NCBI RefSeq assembly: GCF_903970965.1
Contig: NZ_CAJCKW010000003.1
Location: forward strand, 62,001 to 126,000
Source: Aureimonas sp. ME7
GTDB taxonomy: Bacteria > Pseudomonadota > Alphaproteobacteria > Rhizobiales > Rhizobiaceae
Direction: 5' to 3'
Length of the DNA: 64,000 nt
In this document: one piece after another, positions 27,418 through 35,842 of the stretch
Layout of the letters: the number at the start of each line of letters is the position of its first letter
Numbering within the stretch: the first letter of the stretch is position 1
Position numbers and translations under genes: made by a program
Notes under the pieces: model-generated
What the model saw: only the letters and a program-made list of their open reading frames with translations
What the model was told of the DNA's origin: nothing
Database searches by the model: none

Positions 27418-28440
27418 TCATTCGGCATTGCGGGTCTCGATCGTGGTCACCCAGCCGGCACCCTCGGGCTCGATGTCGTGGACGACGGACACGGCTTCCC
27501 AGTCGACGTTGTCGATATCCGGCCCGAAACCCTGCGGCTCCACCGGCGAGCCGGCGACGGCGTAGGGCTGGCCGGCGCTCTGAAAGAGGCCGCTGGCGGT
27601 TTCGGCATCGAGGCGCTGGGCGGCGGCGGCCGACATGGCGGTGGCGAGCTGCTCGGAGCCGACGATGTGGGGCATGGCGAAGCGCGCGGCGCCCCGGCCG
27701 AGCGCCTTCAGCGTGTCGAAGGGGCGGCCGGCGGCCGGGTCGAACCAAGGCGTCGTCACCTCGGCGAAGCCGTAGCGCGGCGTGATATCGACCTGGAAGA
27801 AGTAGTTCGGGTCGCGCGGGATCGTGATCGTCTGGAGCTGCTGGCCGGTCGGCGTCTGGAACGAGCCGCGCCGGCGCACGGTGAGCGAGCCGGCCTGCGG
27901 CTTGATGATCGCGCCCAGCTCCTCTGCAATGTCGGTGACGAAGCCGATGGAAGATTGCTTCCAGCGCAGGAGGTAGCCGCCGGCCAGCGGGATCTTGGCG
28001 ATCTCCGGGTCGATCGAGGCGTCGAGGCCGACGCGCTCCGCCATGGTGCGGATCACGTCGCCATAGGTTTTGTGGCCGGTTTCCTCGTCGAAGTGCTCGC
28101 TATCCACGCGCTTCAAACTGTCGTTGAAGTCCGCAGCCTCGCAGACGAGGACCGTCTCCTCGCCCTCCTGCGGCGAGCCGGAATGGAGCACCTGCATGAA
28201 CTTGTAGGTGCCGGTCATCACGGCGCCCTGTTCGTCCCAGCCGACATGGATCTGGAAGACGGTGCCGACCGGCGGTGCGGCCCGATAGGGCTTGGTGCGG
28301 CGCAGGCGGATCATCGCCCGGTCGATCTCGCCCTCCATGAGGTCGGTGATCTGGACGCCGACGAGGTCGCGGCCGAGGCGCTGGCCGATATCGGTGCCAT
28401 CCTGGCCCGAAATGCGAAGGTAGGGTTTGCGAAACGCCAT
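27418..28440 (-). CDS. Phage late control / baseplate hub protein (P2 gpD family)
   Basis: A 340-aa homologue of gpD. Landmarks are GTVFQIHVGWDEQGAVMTGTYKF (tail-hub barrel), DSEHFDEETGHKTYGDVIRTMAERVG, LRWKQSSIGFVTDIAEELGA and VTTPWFDPAAGRPFDTLKAL. In P2, gpD lies at the end of the tail operon after U and X, as here. The protein forms part of the hub under the spike. Its partner spike gene gpV is not present in the element. Confidence 0.88.
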   Translation of the reverse strand: MAFRKPYLRISGQDGTDIGQRLGRDLVGVQITDLMEGEIDRAMIRLRRTKPYRAAPPVGTVFQIHVGWDEQGAVMTGTYKFMQVLHSGSPQEGEETVLVCEAADFNDSLKRVDSEHFDEETGHKTYGDVIRTMAERVGLDASIDPEIAKIPLAGGYLLRWKQSSIGFVTDIAEELGAIIKPQAGSLTVRRRGSFQTPTGQQLQTITIPRDPNYFFQVDITPRYGFAEVTTPWFDPAAGRPFDTLKALGRGAARFAMPHIVGSEQLATAMSAAAAQRLDAETASGLFQSAGQPYAVAGSPVEPQGFGPDIDNVDWEAVSVVHDIEPEGAGWVTTIETRNAE

Positions 28441-28443
28441 CGG

Positions 28444-28656
28444 TCAGATCCACGGCCGGACGGCTTCGTCGCCGGCCTGGACAACGTCGGGAACGGTCAG
28501 TCGCAGACCGACTGGCACCGCGTCGACCACGTCGGCAAGGCCCGGATTGGCGTCGAGCAGGGCTTCCACCGTGCCGCCCCCTTCCGTGCCGTAGGCTTCG
28601 CGGGCGATCCGATCGATCCGGTCGGACTTCTCGACGAGAAAGGACGTCGTCGCCAT
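28444..28656 (-). CDS. Phage tail protein X (LysM-like)
   Basis: A 70-aa protein with RIDRIAREAYGTEGGGTVEALLDANPGL and PVGLRLTVPDV, the LysM-like layout of P2 gpX. It overlaps gene U by 1 nt (TGATG) and is followed 3 nt later by gene D. It probably binds the tape measure or hub during tail assembly. Confidence 0.88.
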   Translation of the reverse strand: MATTSFLVEKSDRIDRIAREAYGTEGGGTVEALLDANPGLADVVDAVPVGLRLTVPDVVQAGDEAVRPWI

Positions 28657-29060
28657 CAGCGGTCTCCGAGATCCACGAGGTCGAGCTCGACCGACAGGAT
28701 GCGACCGACGCCGTCGCGCGGGTGCTGTTTGGTTTCCTCGTGGAAGAGGTTGCGGATGCCGACGCGCGCGATCCGCTTGGCGGCGTAGTTCGCCCCCATC
28801 CGCAGATACTCGACGGGCTCCAGCGCCTCGTGGTGCTTGATCAGCCATTCCAGGGCGTCGATCCCGCCGAAGACGTGCGGCAGGGTGCGCGCCTCGATCA
28901 GGAAGCGGCGCTCGCCGCGCCCGGTCCCTTGGTAGTCCATGCCGTTCCAGGCGGGCGCGCCGGGGAAGCGCGCCTCGCTTTCGGTCGCCAGCCGCTGCGG
29001 ATTGAGACCGACGACGCGCAGCTGCGCCTTCCCGATCTGGGCGAGGACGTCCATGCTCAT
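28656..29060 (-). CDS. Phage tail protein U
   Basis: A 134-aa P2 gpU-like protein (MSMDVLAQIGKAQLRV; GTGRGERRFLIEARTLPHVFGG; LEWLIKHHEALEPVEY). It is a tail completion and terminator-type factor. It is coupled to the tape measure by an ATGA overlap. A second in-frame ATG is at 29054. Confidence 0.86.
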   Translation of the reverse strand: MSMDVLAQIGKAQLRVVGLNPQRLATESEARFPGAPAWNGMDYQGTGRGERRFLIEARTLPHVFGGIDALEWLIKHHEALEPVEYLRMGANYAAKRIARVGIRNLFHEETKQHPRDGVGRILSVELDLVDLGDR

Positions 29061-32000
29061 GCCGGCTGCACCATCGTGTCGTGCATCGCGCCCGACTCCG
29101 CGAGGCGGATGGCGCGGTGCTGCTCGCGGCGCGACCGCTCGGCCGCAAGTCGAGCGTCAAACCCGCCGCGGATGTTCTGGGTCAGATGCAGCGTGGGAGC
29201 GCCGCGCCCGCCACCCGCCGATGCCATGGTTGGCATGGGCTCGTCCTGCGGAGCGGAGCTGGGACGGCGGGTCGGCTTGGGCACGGGACCGGAAGGAACG
29301 GCGCCCTTGATCCCTGCGATGGCATCCGCATCAGGCCGCACACCGGTCCACTCGAAGTGCATCGCGTCCTTTGTGCGCTTCCAGTCTCCGCCCCATGACA
29401 GACCATGCTTGGCCGCGATGTCCGAGACGTTGGCGGGCATGTCGGTCACGAGCCGCGAGCCCATCGGGTTGCGGCCAGGGTTGATGTCGATCGCGTTGCC
29501 GTAGGCGTGTTGGGAAAGCCCGCCGCCGCCCCGCTTGTTGCGGTAGTTGAAGCCGCCCGACGTCTTGGGATCGATCGCGTAGCCCCCGGCTTCGAGTTCG
29601 TTGACGAAGCCTTGGAAACTGGATGCCGCCGCTTCGTGGACCTGGAACTTCGCCCCGCCCGGAGCCTGGATCGTCACGAGGTTGGAGCCGGGCGGCCCAT
29701 ACTGGCCGTGCATCAAGTTCGCGGATCCGCGCTTGCCGCCGAGCGCGGCGGATCCCCCGGTTTCCTTGGCCCCGAACTCGCCTGCGAACCGCTGGGCGTT
29801 GGCCAAGCGGGTGCCGGCGCTGTCATCGCCGAAGCGAACGTAATCCTTCAGAGCGGCCGAGGCTTCCGGGATGGTCGTTGCCGCGCGGAAACGGGCCGAG
29901 CGCCGCTTCTCGTAGGGGTCGTTGCGCATTTCGTGCGCAACGAAGGCCGCCTGGACCTTCCGGTCCTGCCAGCTCATGCCGCGATCGGCCGCGAAGCGTT
30001 TCAGGTTCTCCAGCCTGTTGTCCCGCCACTGCAGGATGCCGCCGGCCCCTTCCTTCGCATTGAAGGACTTCGGGTCGAACGAGGACTCCTGCTCCATGTG
30101 GCCGAGGAGCGCCAGCGACTGCGCGTCGTTGAAGTCGGCCGACAGGATATCATAGACCTCACCAGCCGCGCCGCCGGGGTTGGTCGTGGTGGATACGCTG
30201 CCGCGCGGTCCGCCCACGCCCATCGCCGCGCCAGCGCCGGGGCGCACGTTGGCCATCCCGTCCATGACGGGGGCCGAGCCGGAATAAGCGCTGCGGAAGC
30301 CGCCGCCCGAACCGCCGCGCCCGCCCAGCGAAGCCTGCTGAAAGAACGCATCGCCGCCGCCCCGGAAGGCGACGGGGTCCACCCCGCCGTCCATCGACTG
30401 GAGCGTCCGGTTGATGTCGTCGAGCTTCTTCTCCAGCTGCTCCAGCTGGCGCTTGGTGTCGCCGTAGCCCTGCTGTTCGGGGGAGAGGATTCCGAGCGTC
30501 ACCTTGGCGTCGTCGATCTGGCGCTGGATATCGCCTTGGGCGCGCTGGGCGAGGATGCGCCCGGCAGCGCGCTTCTGCTCGGCCTCGTCGTCCATCATCC
30601 GCAGGTCGCGGTTTTCGTCGATCCGCTGCTCGCCACGCCGGGCGCGCTGGACGTCGAAGACGCGCCCGTCCACCTGTCCCTTCAGGCGCGGGTCGGCGTC
30701 CAGCTCGGCCTTGTCGTCGTCGGTGAGAGCCTTGCCATCCAGCACCTGGTCGGACAGCTCGCCCGCGCGCCGCGATCGGCGGATCCCGTCCGCCCAGCCG
30801 CCGGCGAGATCCGCGACCAGCGTCGCCACGGTGCGGATCGCGGGCAAGAGTTCCTTGCCGATCTCGGAGCCCAGATCGGCGAGCGCGCCCGTCGCCCGCT
30901 TCCAGTCCTGCGCCGTCTGGCGATCGAAGATCTCGAAGGTACGCTCCACCGATCCCGAGCGCTTGGGATCGTCGAGCCGCTCCATGGTCTCGATCAGCTT
31001 CTCGATCTGGCCGGCGAGTGCGGCGAAGTCGTCGCCGAACTCCTCGCCGCCGAGCCCCTTCAGGACTTCCAGGCGGCGCTCCTGCGGCAGGTCGTTCACC
31101 CGGCCGAGGATGTCCACGATCGTGCCGGCGCCATCCTTGTAGAAATCGTCCTTTACGCCCCGGCCGCTGAGGCCCAGCCGCCCGAGCGACTTGCGGAAGC
31201 CCTGGTCGCTGCGCGCGCGCGTGTCGGCGGTGCCGAGGCGCTGGATCAGGGCGTTCATCGCCGTGCCGGCGACCTCGGACGGGGTGCCGAGCGAGTCGAA
31301 CACGGTGCCGAAAGCGGCCATCTGGTTGGCCGAAATGGAGGCGATGCGCCCGCCGGCGGCCGACCGGCGCATGAAGTCGACGATGTTGCGTTCCTTCGCC
31401 GCGTCGTTGTCGGCGAGGTAGTTCACCGTGTCGGCGTTGTCGCGAAGGCCCTTCAGGTCGAGCCCGTAGTTGTTGCGCAGCTTGGCGAGCGCCTCGCCCG
31501 CCTCGCCGTTGTTCATGTCGGCGGCCAGCGCGAACTTGGAGCCGAAGTCGGCGAAGGGGAGAAGATCCTCCGTGGCCGTGCCGCCCTTGGCCGCTTCGGT
31601 GATGAAGTTGAAATATTCCGACTTGGAGATGCCGTTTCGCCGGGACAGGGCTGCGACCCCGGTCTCGATCTTGCGGAGCTGGGCGGGCGACGGGTCGTTC
31701 ATCGCCCGTTCGACGTCGGCCATCGAGCTTTCGACGCCCATGGCGAGCCGCGCCGAGGACGCGCCGAGCGCGCCGACCCCGAGGGCGGCGCCGCCGGCCG
31801 CGAAGCCCGCCATGCCGCCGACCGACAGGCCGAGCGGCATGAAGCTCGTCCCGCCGACACGCTCGTAGCCCTGGCGCCAGAACTCCCCGCGTCCCCCACC
31901 ATACCCATGACCGCGAGCGTCCCGCGCCTGCCGGCCGAAGCGCTCGGCCGCGCGCGTCGCCTCGTTGAGGTCGCGGGTGATGGCGTCGACGCCGTGGGCG

Positions 32001-32440
32001 CGGCCGAGCGTTTCGACGGCCTGGGTGACCTGCCGGATCTCGGAGCCGGCACGCCGGGCGCCGGCCGAAACCTTGTCGACGTCGGCGGCCAGATGCTCCG
32101 CGCCGCGCGCGACGCCCAGCCGGTCGGTTTCGCGCCGGACGGCCTGGATCTCGGCGGCCCCCCGATCGCCGGCGCGCGCCACCTCCAGGAGGTCGCGCTC
32201 CAGCGATTTCGCGCCGCTACCGGCCTTGAGCTTGGCTTCCTCCTGCGCGACGCCGGCGACGGCTTCCTTAGCCTTGCGCGCCTCGTCGGCCGTCGCCTTC
32301 ATCGCGTTCGGCATGGCGCGGCCGCCGGTGGCGCCGAGCTGCTCGCCGGCCTTGCGCAGCTCGTCCATGTCCCGTTGCCCTTCGGCGAAGCCGGAGCGTT
32401 CGAGACGGATGCGAAGGGCGACGTCGAGCGGGGTGGACAT
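29057..32440 (-). CDS. Phage tail tape measure protein with two C-terminal wall-hydrolase domains
   Basis: A 1127-aa protein. Residues 1-~190 are coiled-coil. A TP901-type tape measure core follows (SVGGMAGFAAGGAALGVGALG; KSEYFNFITEAAKGG; LGRLGLSGRGVKDDFYKDG). At ~755-860 is a phage tail lysozyme-like domain (SLALLGHMEQESSFDPKSFN with a candidate catalytic Glu). At ~950-1035 is an M15/VanY-type peptidase domain (SQHAYGNAIDINP, then DAMHFEW, candidate zinc ligands). The tape measure sets tail length; the hydrolases would open the cell wall during injection. ATG 32440 overlaps the E' stop as TGATG. Confidence 0.9.
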   Translation of the reverse strand: MSTPLDVALRIRLERSGFAEGQRDMDELRKAGEQLGATGGRAMPNAMKATADEARKAKEAVAGVAQEEAKLKAGSGAKSLERDLLEVARAGDRGAAEIQAVRRETDRLGVARGAEHLAADVDKVSAGARRAGSEIRQVTQAVETLGRAHGVDAITRDLNEATRAAERFGRQARDARGHGYGGGRGEFWRQGYERVGGTSFMPLGLSVGGMAGFAAGGAALGVGALGASSARLAMGVESSMADVERAMNDPSPAQLRKIETGVAALSRRNGISKSEYFNFITEAAKGGTATEDLLPFADFGSKFALAADMNNGEAGEALAKLRNNYGLDLKGLRDNADTVNYLADNDAAKERNIVDFMRRSAAGGRIASISANQMAAFGTVFDSLGTPSEVAGTAMNALIQRLGTADTRARSDQGFRKSLGRLGLSGRGVKDDFYKDGAGTIVDILGRVNDLPQERRLEVLKGLGGEEFGDDFAALAGQIEKLIETMERLDDPKRSGSVERTFEIFDRQTAQDWKRATGALADLGSEIGKELLPAIRTVATLVADLAGGWADGIRRSRRAGELSDQVLDGKALTDDDKAELDADPRLKGQVDGRVFDVQRARRGEQRIDENRDLRMMDDEAEQKRAAGRILAQRAQGDIQRQIDDAKVTLGILSPEQQGYGDTKRQLEQLEKKLDDINRTLQSMDGGVDPVAFRGGGDAFFQQASLGGRGGSGGGFRSAYSGSAPVMDGMANVRPGAGAAMGVGGPRGSVSTTTNPGGAAGEVYDILSADFNDAQSLALLGHMEQESSFDPKSFNAKEGAGGILQWRDNRLENLKRFAADRGMSWQDRKVQAAFVAHEMRNDPYEKRRSARFRAATTIPEASAALKDYVRFGDDSAGTRLANAQRFAGEFGAKETGGSAALGGKRGSANLMHGQYGPPGSNLVTIQAPGGAKFQVHEAAASSFQGFVNELEAGGYAIDPKTSGGFNYRNKRGGGGLSQHAYGNAIDINPGRNPMGSRLVTDMPANVSDIAAKHGLSWGGDWKRTKDAMHFEWTGVRPDADAIAGIKGAVPSGPVPKPTRRPSSAPQDEPMPTMASAGGGRGAPTLHLTQNIRGGFDARLAAERSRREQHRAIRLAESGAMHDTMVQPA

Positions 32441-32619
32441 CAATCCTCACCGAGAAGGCCGGCTTCCTCGCACCAATGGAGGAAGTCGGGCCAGGGGCGG
32501 TCCAGAAACCAGGGCAGCGGGGTCATGGTCGCGCGCGCGGCCAGGATGGCGAGCGAGCGCCAGGAGGCGGGCGCCGCCTTCAGTCGCCGCCCGCCCTTTT
32601 CATGAAACGGGGCAAAAAA
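32440..32619 (-). CDS. Tail assembly chaperone extension E', made by -1 frameshift
   Basis: In the -1 frame relative to gene E, translation continues from the slippery site at 32613-32619 through WRSLAILAARATMTPLPWFL and a conserved-looking DRPWPDFLHWCEEAGLLGED end. The stop overlaps the tape measure ATG. This matches the E + E' arrangement of P2, where the shifted product is needed for tail assembly. No good independent start was found, so it should be read as the end of a longer E-E' fusion from 33038. Confidence 0.8.
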   Translation of the reverse strand, partial: FFAPFHEKGGRRLKAAPASWRSLAILAARATMTPLPWFLDRPWPDFLHWCEEAGLLGED

Positions 32620-33038
32620 GCGTAGCCCGCCGAGGTCACGCGCTCGCCGTCGCGCCCGGGCAGCGCCCGGATCACCTCGGCCGGCAGGCCCGTCATCTCG
32701 GCGTAGAAGTCGAACACGGTCAGGTTCTCGTCGCCGATCGCGCCGACCACGGCACCGGTTTCCTCGACCGACAGGGCGCGAACGGAGATCTCGCGGATCT
32801 CGCGATCCTCCCAGGCGAAGGGATAGTCGAGCGCCACGGTCTCGATCGGGGCGCCGCCGAGGAAGCGCAGCGTCGCGGCCTTGCGTTCGACCGGCTTCGC
32901 CGCTGCGGGCTTCTGTGCCTCCGGAGCGCTGCCGGCCGGATCGTTCATCAGCTCGGCCTCCAGTTCCGCCGGCGGCAGCGGGAAGTCGGTGCCGGGGTTC
33001 ACGCGCAGGCCGGGGGACAGGTCGTCGCCTTGGGTCAT
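32580..33038 (-). CDS. Phage tail assembly chaperone E
   Basis: A 152-aa protein upstream of the tape measure. The C-terminal ~95 residues (LDYPFAWEDREIREISVRAL; DFYAEMTGLPAEVIRAL) match the P2 gpE-type tail assembly family; the N-terminal ~55 residues are acidic and disordered. ATG 33038 was chosen as the start of MTQGDDLSPG. A slippery heptamer 11 codons before the stop allows synthesis of E-E'. Confidence 0.82.
   Translation of the reverse strand: MTQGDDLSPGLRVNPGTDFPLPPAELEAELMNDPAGSAPEAQKPAAAKPVERKAATLRFLGGAPIETVALDYPFAWEDREIREISVRALSVEETGAVVGAIGDENLTVFDFYAEMTGLPAEVIRALPGRDGERVTSAGYAFLPRFMKRAGGD
32613..32619 (-). promoter_or_regulatory. Programmed -1 ribosomal frameshift site (T TTT TTG)
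   Basis: On the coding strand GCT TTT TTG is read A-F-L in frame 0; the last T of GCT plus TTTTTG gives the heptamer T TTT TTG in the correct phase for a -1 slip. The same heptamer is used at P2 E/E'. The -1 frame stays open to the E' stop. Confidence 0.85.
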
Positions 33039-33132
33039 CGGTCTCGTTCTCTCGTTGGAAGCAGATCGGGCGGCCGCCGGGAGGAGACGGCCGCCCGGCA
33101 CGGGGCTCGATGGAGGAGGTTGCGAGCCCCGA

Positions 33133-33645
33133 TCAGTTGATGCGCAGGATGTCGTTGCCGGTGGCCGAGATCTCGACGCCGTCCGCGACCAGGATGTTGC
33201 GGCGGAAGTCGAAGCGGTGGATGACCTTGCCGTCCTGGATGTCGATGTATTTCCAGACCGAGCCGCCGGCGTATCGCGTCACGCCCGGACGGCGCCCGAC
33301 GATGCGGGGGTTGGCGATGCCGTTCACGAGCCCGGTGATCGACACGACGCGCGAGAAGTTCTTGTTGGTGTCGAGATCCTTGGTGCGCTCGTAGTAGGTG
33401 AACGTCGTCCAGTCGCCGGGCTCCCGACCGAACCGACCCCGCACCGCCTCGTGCGCGCCCTGGAGCGCGATTTCGAAGCCGAGCGCCGAGACTTCGGTGG
33501 GCGAGTCGAACGTGAAGTAGCCGCCGGACATGACGAACTGCTCGGTGTTCATCCGGAGATCCGGCAGGCCGCATTCGGCGATGCGGTGCGCCTGGTTGAT
33601 CTCCTGGATGTACCAGTTGCCGCCGAGGATAACGCGATCGGTCAT
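33133..33645 (-). CDS. Phage major tail tube protein (P2 FII family)
   Basis: A 170-aa protein with P2 FII features: NWYIQEINQAHRIAECGLPDLR near the N-terminus, FDSPTEVSALGFEI, and a C-terminal RRNILVADGVEISATGNDI. It polymerises as the inner tube of the contractile tail. It follows the sheath gene by 24 nt. Confidence 0.9.
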   Translation of the reverse strand: MTDRVILGGNWYIQEINQAHRIAECGLPDLRMNTEQFVMSGGYFTFDSPTEVSALGFEIALQGAHEAVRGRFGREPGDWTTFTYYERTKDLDTNKNFSRVVSITGLVNGIANPRIVGRRPGVTRYAGGSVWKYIDIQDGKVIHRFDFRRNILVADGVEISATGNDILRIN

Positions 33646-33669
33646 GGAAGAGCCTTTGGGCTTGGCGCG

Positions 33670-34923
33670 TCAGGCGGCCAGGAAGCGGAGGGAGGAGTTG
33701 CCGAGGCCCTCGATCGCGGTGCGGATCTGGCCGGTCAGGACGTCGTAGGCCTCGGGCTGCGGCTCGGTGTAGAGGCCAAGGTCCACCAGCTCCGGCGTCT
33801 CCTCGAACCGCAGCTTCAGCTTCAGCGCGCCCTTCTTCAGGGCGGAGCCGGTGTTGAGCGAGGCGTCGTAGATGACCTCGGAGCCCTTGATCAGCGCGCC
33901 GGCAGCGATCGGCGCGTCCAGCGCGTCGTCGAGCGTGCGGAACATCACGGTGACGAGGTGTGGCCCGAGATCCTGGGCGGCGTAGGCCCGCATCGAGCGC
34001 AGGAAGCTCTTCTCGATCGCGCGGCGGGTGCGGATGCGCTTGATCGAGCGGTAGCCGACCGTGGTCGGGTCGGTTGCCGTGGTGAAGGGCGCCCACAGGA
34101 GATTGTTCTCGATGAAGGTGCCGACGCCCCGGAAGTTCAGGTAGTTCGCATCACCCTCGACGCGCCCGTCGTGATAGGACACCTTCTGCGAGGTGCCGCC
34201 GAGCGCGAGGCTCCCCCGGTTCCAGGCGGCCTTGTAGGGATTGCCGACTTCCTTGTCCCTCCGCACGGTCATGGCGGCGAGGATCGACGAGGCCGGCCGG
34301 GTGACGACGGACCCGTCGAGGTTCACCAGCGCCTTCGGATACATCGCCACGATGTTGCGCACCGCCGCGAAGTCCAACGCCCAGGCGGCGGCGGCCTCGC
34401 GGCTGGTGTCGGGCGTGTCGGCCATGCCGATGCAGTCGATGATGATGTCGGCGACCGCCGTCATCGCCTGGACGATCGGGTTCTTGGCGTTGCCGGGACG
34501 CGCGGCCGTGTAGCCGGGCGACAGGAGGATGCCGGGCTCGATCCCGAGCGCCGACTTGGCGTTCAGGAGGCCATACATGCCGGTGCCGAGGTTGGCGTCG
34601 CCGGCGATGGCGCCGATCTGCTCCTCCGGGTCGGCCTTGGTGGCCGCGCGCACGAAGGGGATGTCGGTGACGATCCCTTCCATCCGCATGACGCGGATCG
34701 CGTCGTAGACGGCGCCGGGGCCGAGCTTGGCGAGCTGGACGGGATCGTCCATGGCGATGCGCACCGGCTCCCCGATCGGGAACGCCGCCTCGTTCGCGGC
34801 CTGGATGTTCGGGAGCGGCGCCGAGATGCCGATGATAGTGCTATCGCGCACATCGATCGTGGCGGCCGTGTCGGACAGGTTGGAGAAGACGCGGACGCCG
34901 ACGTGATCGGTGGTGAGGGACAT
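33670..34923 (-). CDS. Phage tail sheath protein (P2 FI family)
   Basis: A 417-aa contractile sheath subunit. It begins VRVFSNLSDTAATIDVRDSTIIGISAPLP, and has the conserved SPGYTA, NIVAMYPKALV, PASSILAAMTVRRD, NPYKAAWNRGSLALGG and RTRRAIEKSFL stretches. It appears complete. Together with the tube and tape measure it would give a contractile tail, but the baseplate genes are missing. Confidence 0.92.
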   Translation of the reverse strand: MSLTTDHVGVRVFSNLSDTAATIDVRDSTIIGISAPLPNIQAANEAAFPIGEPVRIAMDDPVQLAKLGPGAVYDAIRVMRMEGIVTDIPFVRAATKADPEEQIGAIAGDANLGTGMYGLLNAKSALGIEPGILLSPGYTAARPGNAKNPIVQAMTAVADIIIDCIGMADTPDTSREAAAAWALDFAAVRNIVAMYPKALVNLDGSVVTRPASSILAAMTVRRDKEVGNPYKAAWNRGSLALGGTSQKVSYHDGRVEGDANYLNFRGVGTFIENNLLWAPFTTATDPTTVGYRSIKRIRTRRAIEKSFLRSMRAYAAQDLGPHLVTVMFRTLDDALDAPIAAGALIKGSEVIYDASLNTGSALKKGALKLKLRFEETPELVDLGLYTEPQPEAYDVLTGQIRTAIEGLGNSSLRFLAA

Positions 34924-35072
34924 GCGGGGACGGCTCCGGCAACCTGAAGGTTCCCTAAGCTATCGAGGCAACGGCGCTGCCAGCGACTGACACTTGTCAG
35001 CGCCGGCAATCATCATGGGTGGGTCAGGGAGACGGGTGCCATCGTGCCCTTTTCAGGCCGATCCGTCCATCG

Positions 35073-35360
35073 TCAAAGCGGCTTCGAAGAGCCTTTGAGG
35101 CGCTCGGCCGAGCGGCGCTTCATCGCCGCGCGGATCCAGAACGGCAGTCCGAAGAGCGTCGTGCCGATCGCCATAGCTGGGGCGTTCACGAGGCTCCACA
35201 GGTCACCGAATGCGGCGACGCAGGTGCCGAGGTCCATGTTGGAGGCGAGCCACCGGAGAAGCGAGCCGCCGAGCGCGTAGGCATCATCGTGAGGCTTGCA
35301 GCACGCCTCGCCCCACACACCCTCGAACCAGCCGGTGCAGTGATCTACCGGACCGGCCAT
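35073..35360 (-). CDS. Small phage protein with phospholipase A2-like CCxxHD motif
   Basis: A 95-aa protein with Cys20-Cys21-Lys-Pro-His24-Asp25-Asp-Ala-Tyr28 in GVWGEACCKPHDDAYALGG, matching the CCxxHD active-site pattern of secreted phospholipase A2. A hydrophobic segment at ~45-80 could insert into a membrane. It overlaps the previous gene by 16 nt. A membrane-acting role in entry or lysis is speculative, and the protein is shorter than known enzymes. Confidence 0.6.
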   Translation of the reverse strand: MAGPVDHCTGWFEGVWGEACCKPHDDAYALGGSLLRWLASNMDLGTCVAAFGDLWSLVNAPAMAIGTTLFGLPFWIRAAMKRRSAERLKGSSKPL

Positions 35361-35842
35361 GTCGCGAACACCTGATCGGCCTGGGCTTGCGTGATGTGGC
35401 CGAGCGCCACCATCGCGGCGAGCCCTTGGGTGGTGGACGGGTGGTCACGCTTGATCTCGCTGTAGAAGCGGTCGAGCGCCCACCAGAAGTCCGCCATCAG
35501 TGCATCGTCGCTCGCAGCGCGGACCTGCGAGATCGTCGCACCGGTCGACAGGACGAGGTCAAGGAACTCGCCCTTGCCGAGCGACATGGGCACAGGCTCC
35601 ACCATGGGAGGCTGGGGCAGCGGCGGCCGATCGACCATGACCCAGGCTTCCGCCTCGGCGTCCCATTCCGCTGTCTGCGCGTCCGTGTCGTCCGGCTTGG
35701 GCGGGGCGAGCACATACCCGAGTTCGACGAGGCTGGCGGGCTGGTTGGCGAGATCGGTGCGCGCGGCCCCGTCCGCCGTGTAGGCGATTGCCGGAAGCTC
35801 CTCCGGCGGGCCGCCGTTGAGGCGATAAAGGTCGATCGTCAT
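35345..35842 (-). CDS. Phage tail fibre assembly-like protein
   Basis: A 165-aa protein starting MTIDLYRLNGGPPEELPAIA, acidic in the middle, with a C-terminal helical region. The place directly after the fibre end (ATGA overlap at 35839-35842) is where contractile-tailed phages carry fibre assembly chaperones. The sequence itself was not matched to a family. Confidence 0.6.
   Translation of the reverse strand: MTIDLYRLNGGPPEELPAIAYTADGAARTDLANQPASLVELGYVLAPPKPDDTDAQTAEWDAEAEAWVMVDRPPLPQPPMVEPVPMSLGKGEFLDLVLSTGATISQVRAASDDALMADFWWALDRFYSEIKRDHPSTTQGLAAMVALGHITQAQADQVFATWPVR

Noticed and set aside
29405-32605. A 1066-codon open frame on the plus strand opposite the tape measure gene
   Set aside because: It is antisense to a recognisable protein, has no domains and a composition typical of high-GC shadow frames.
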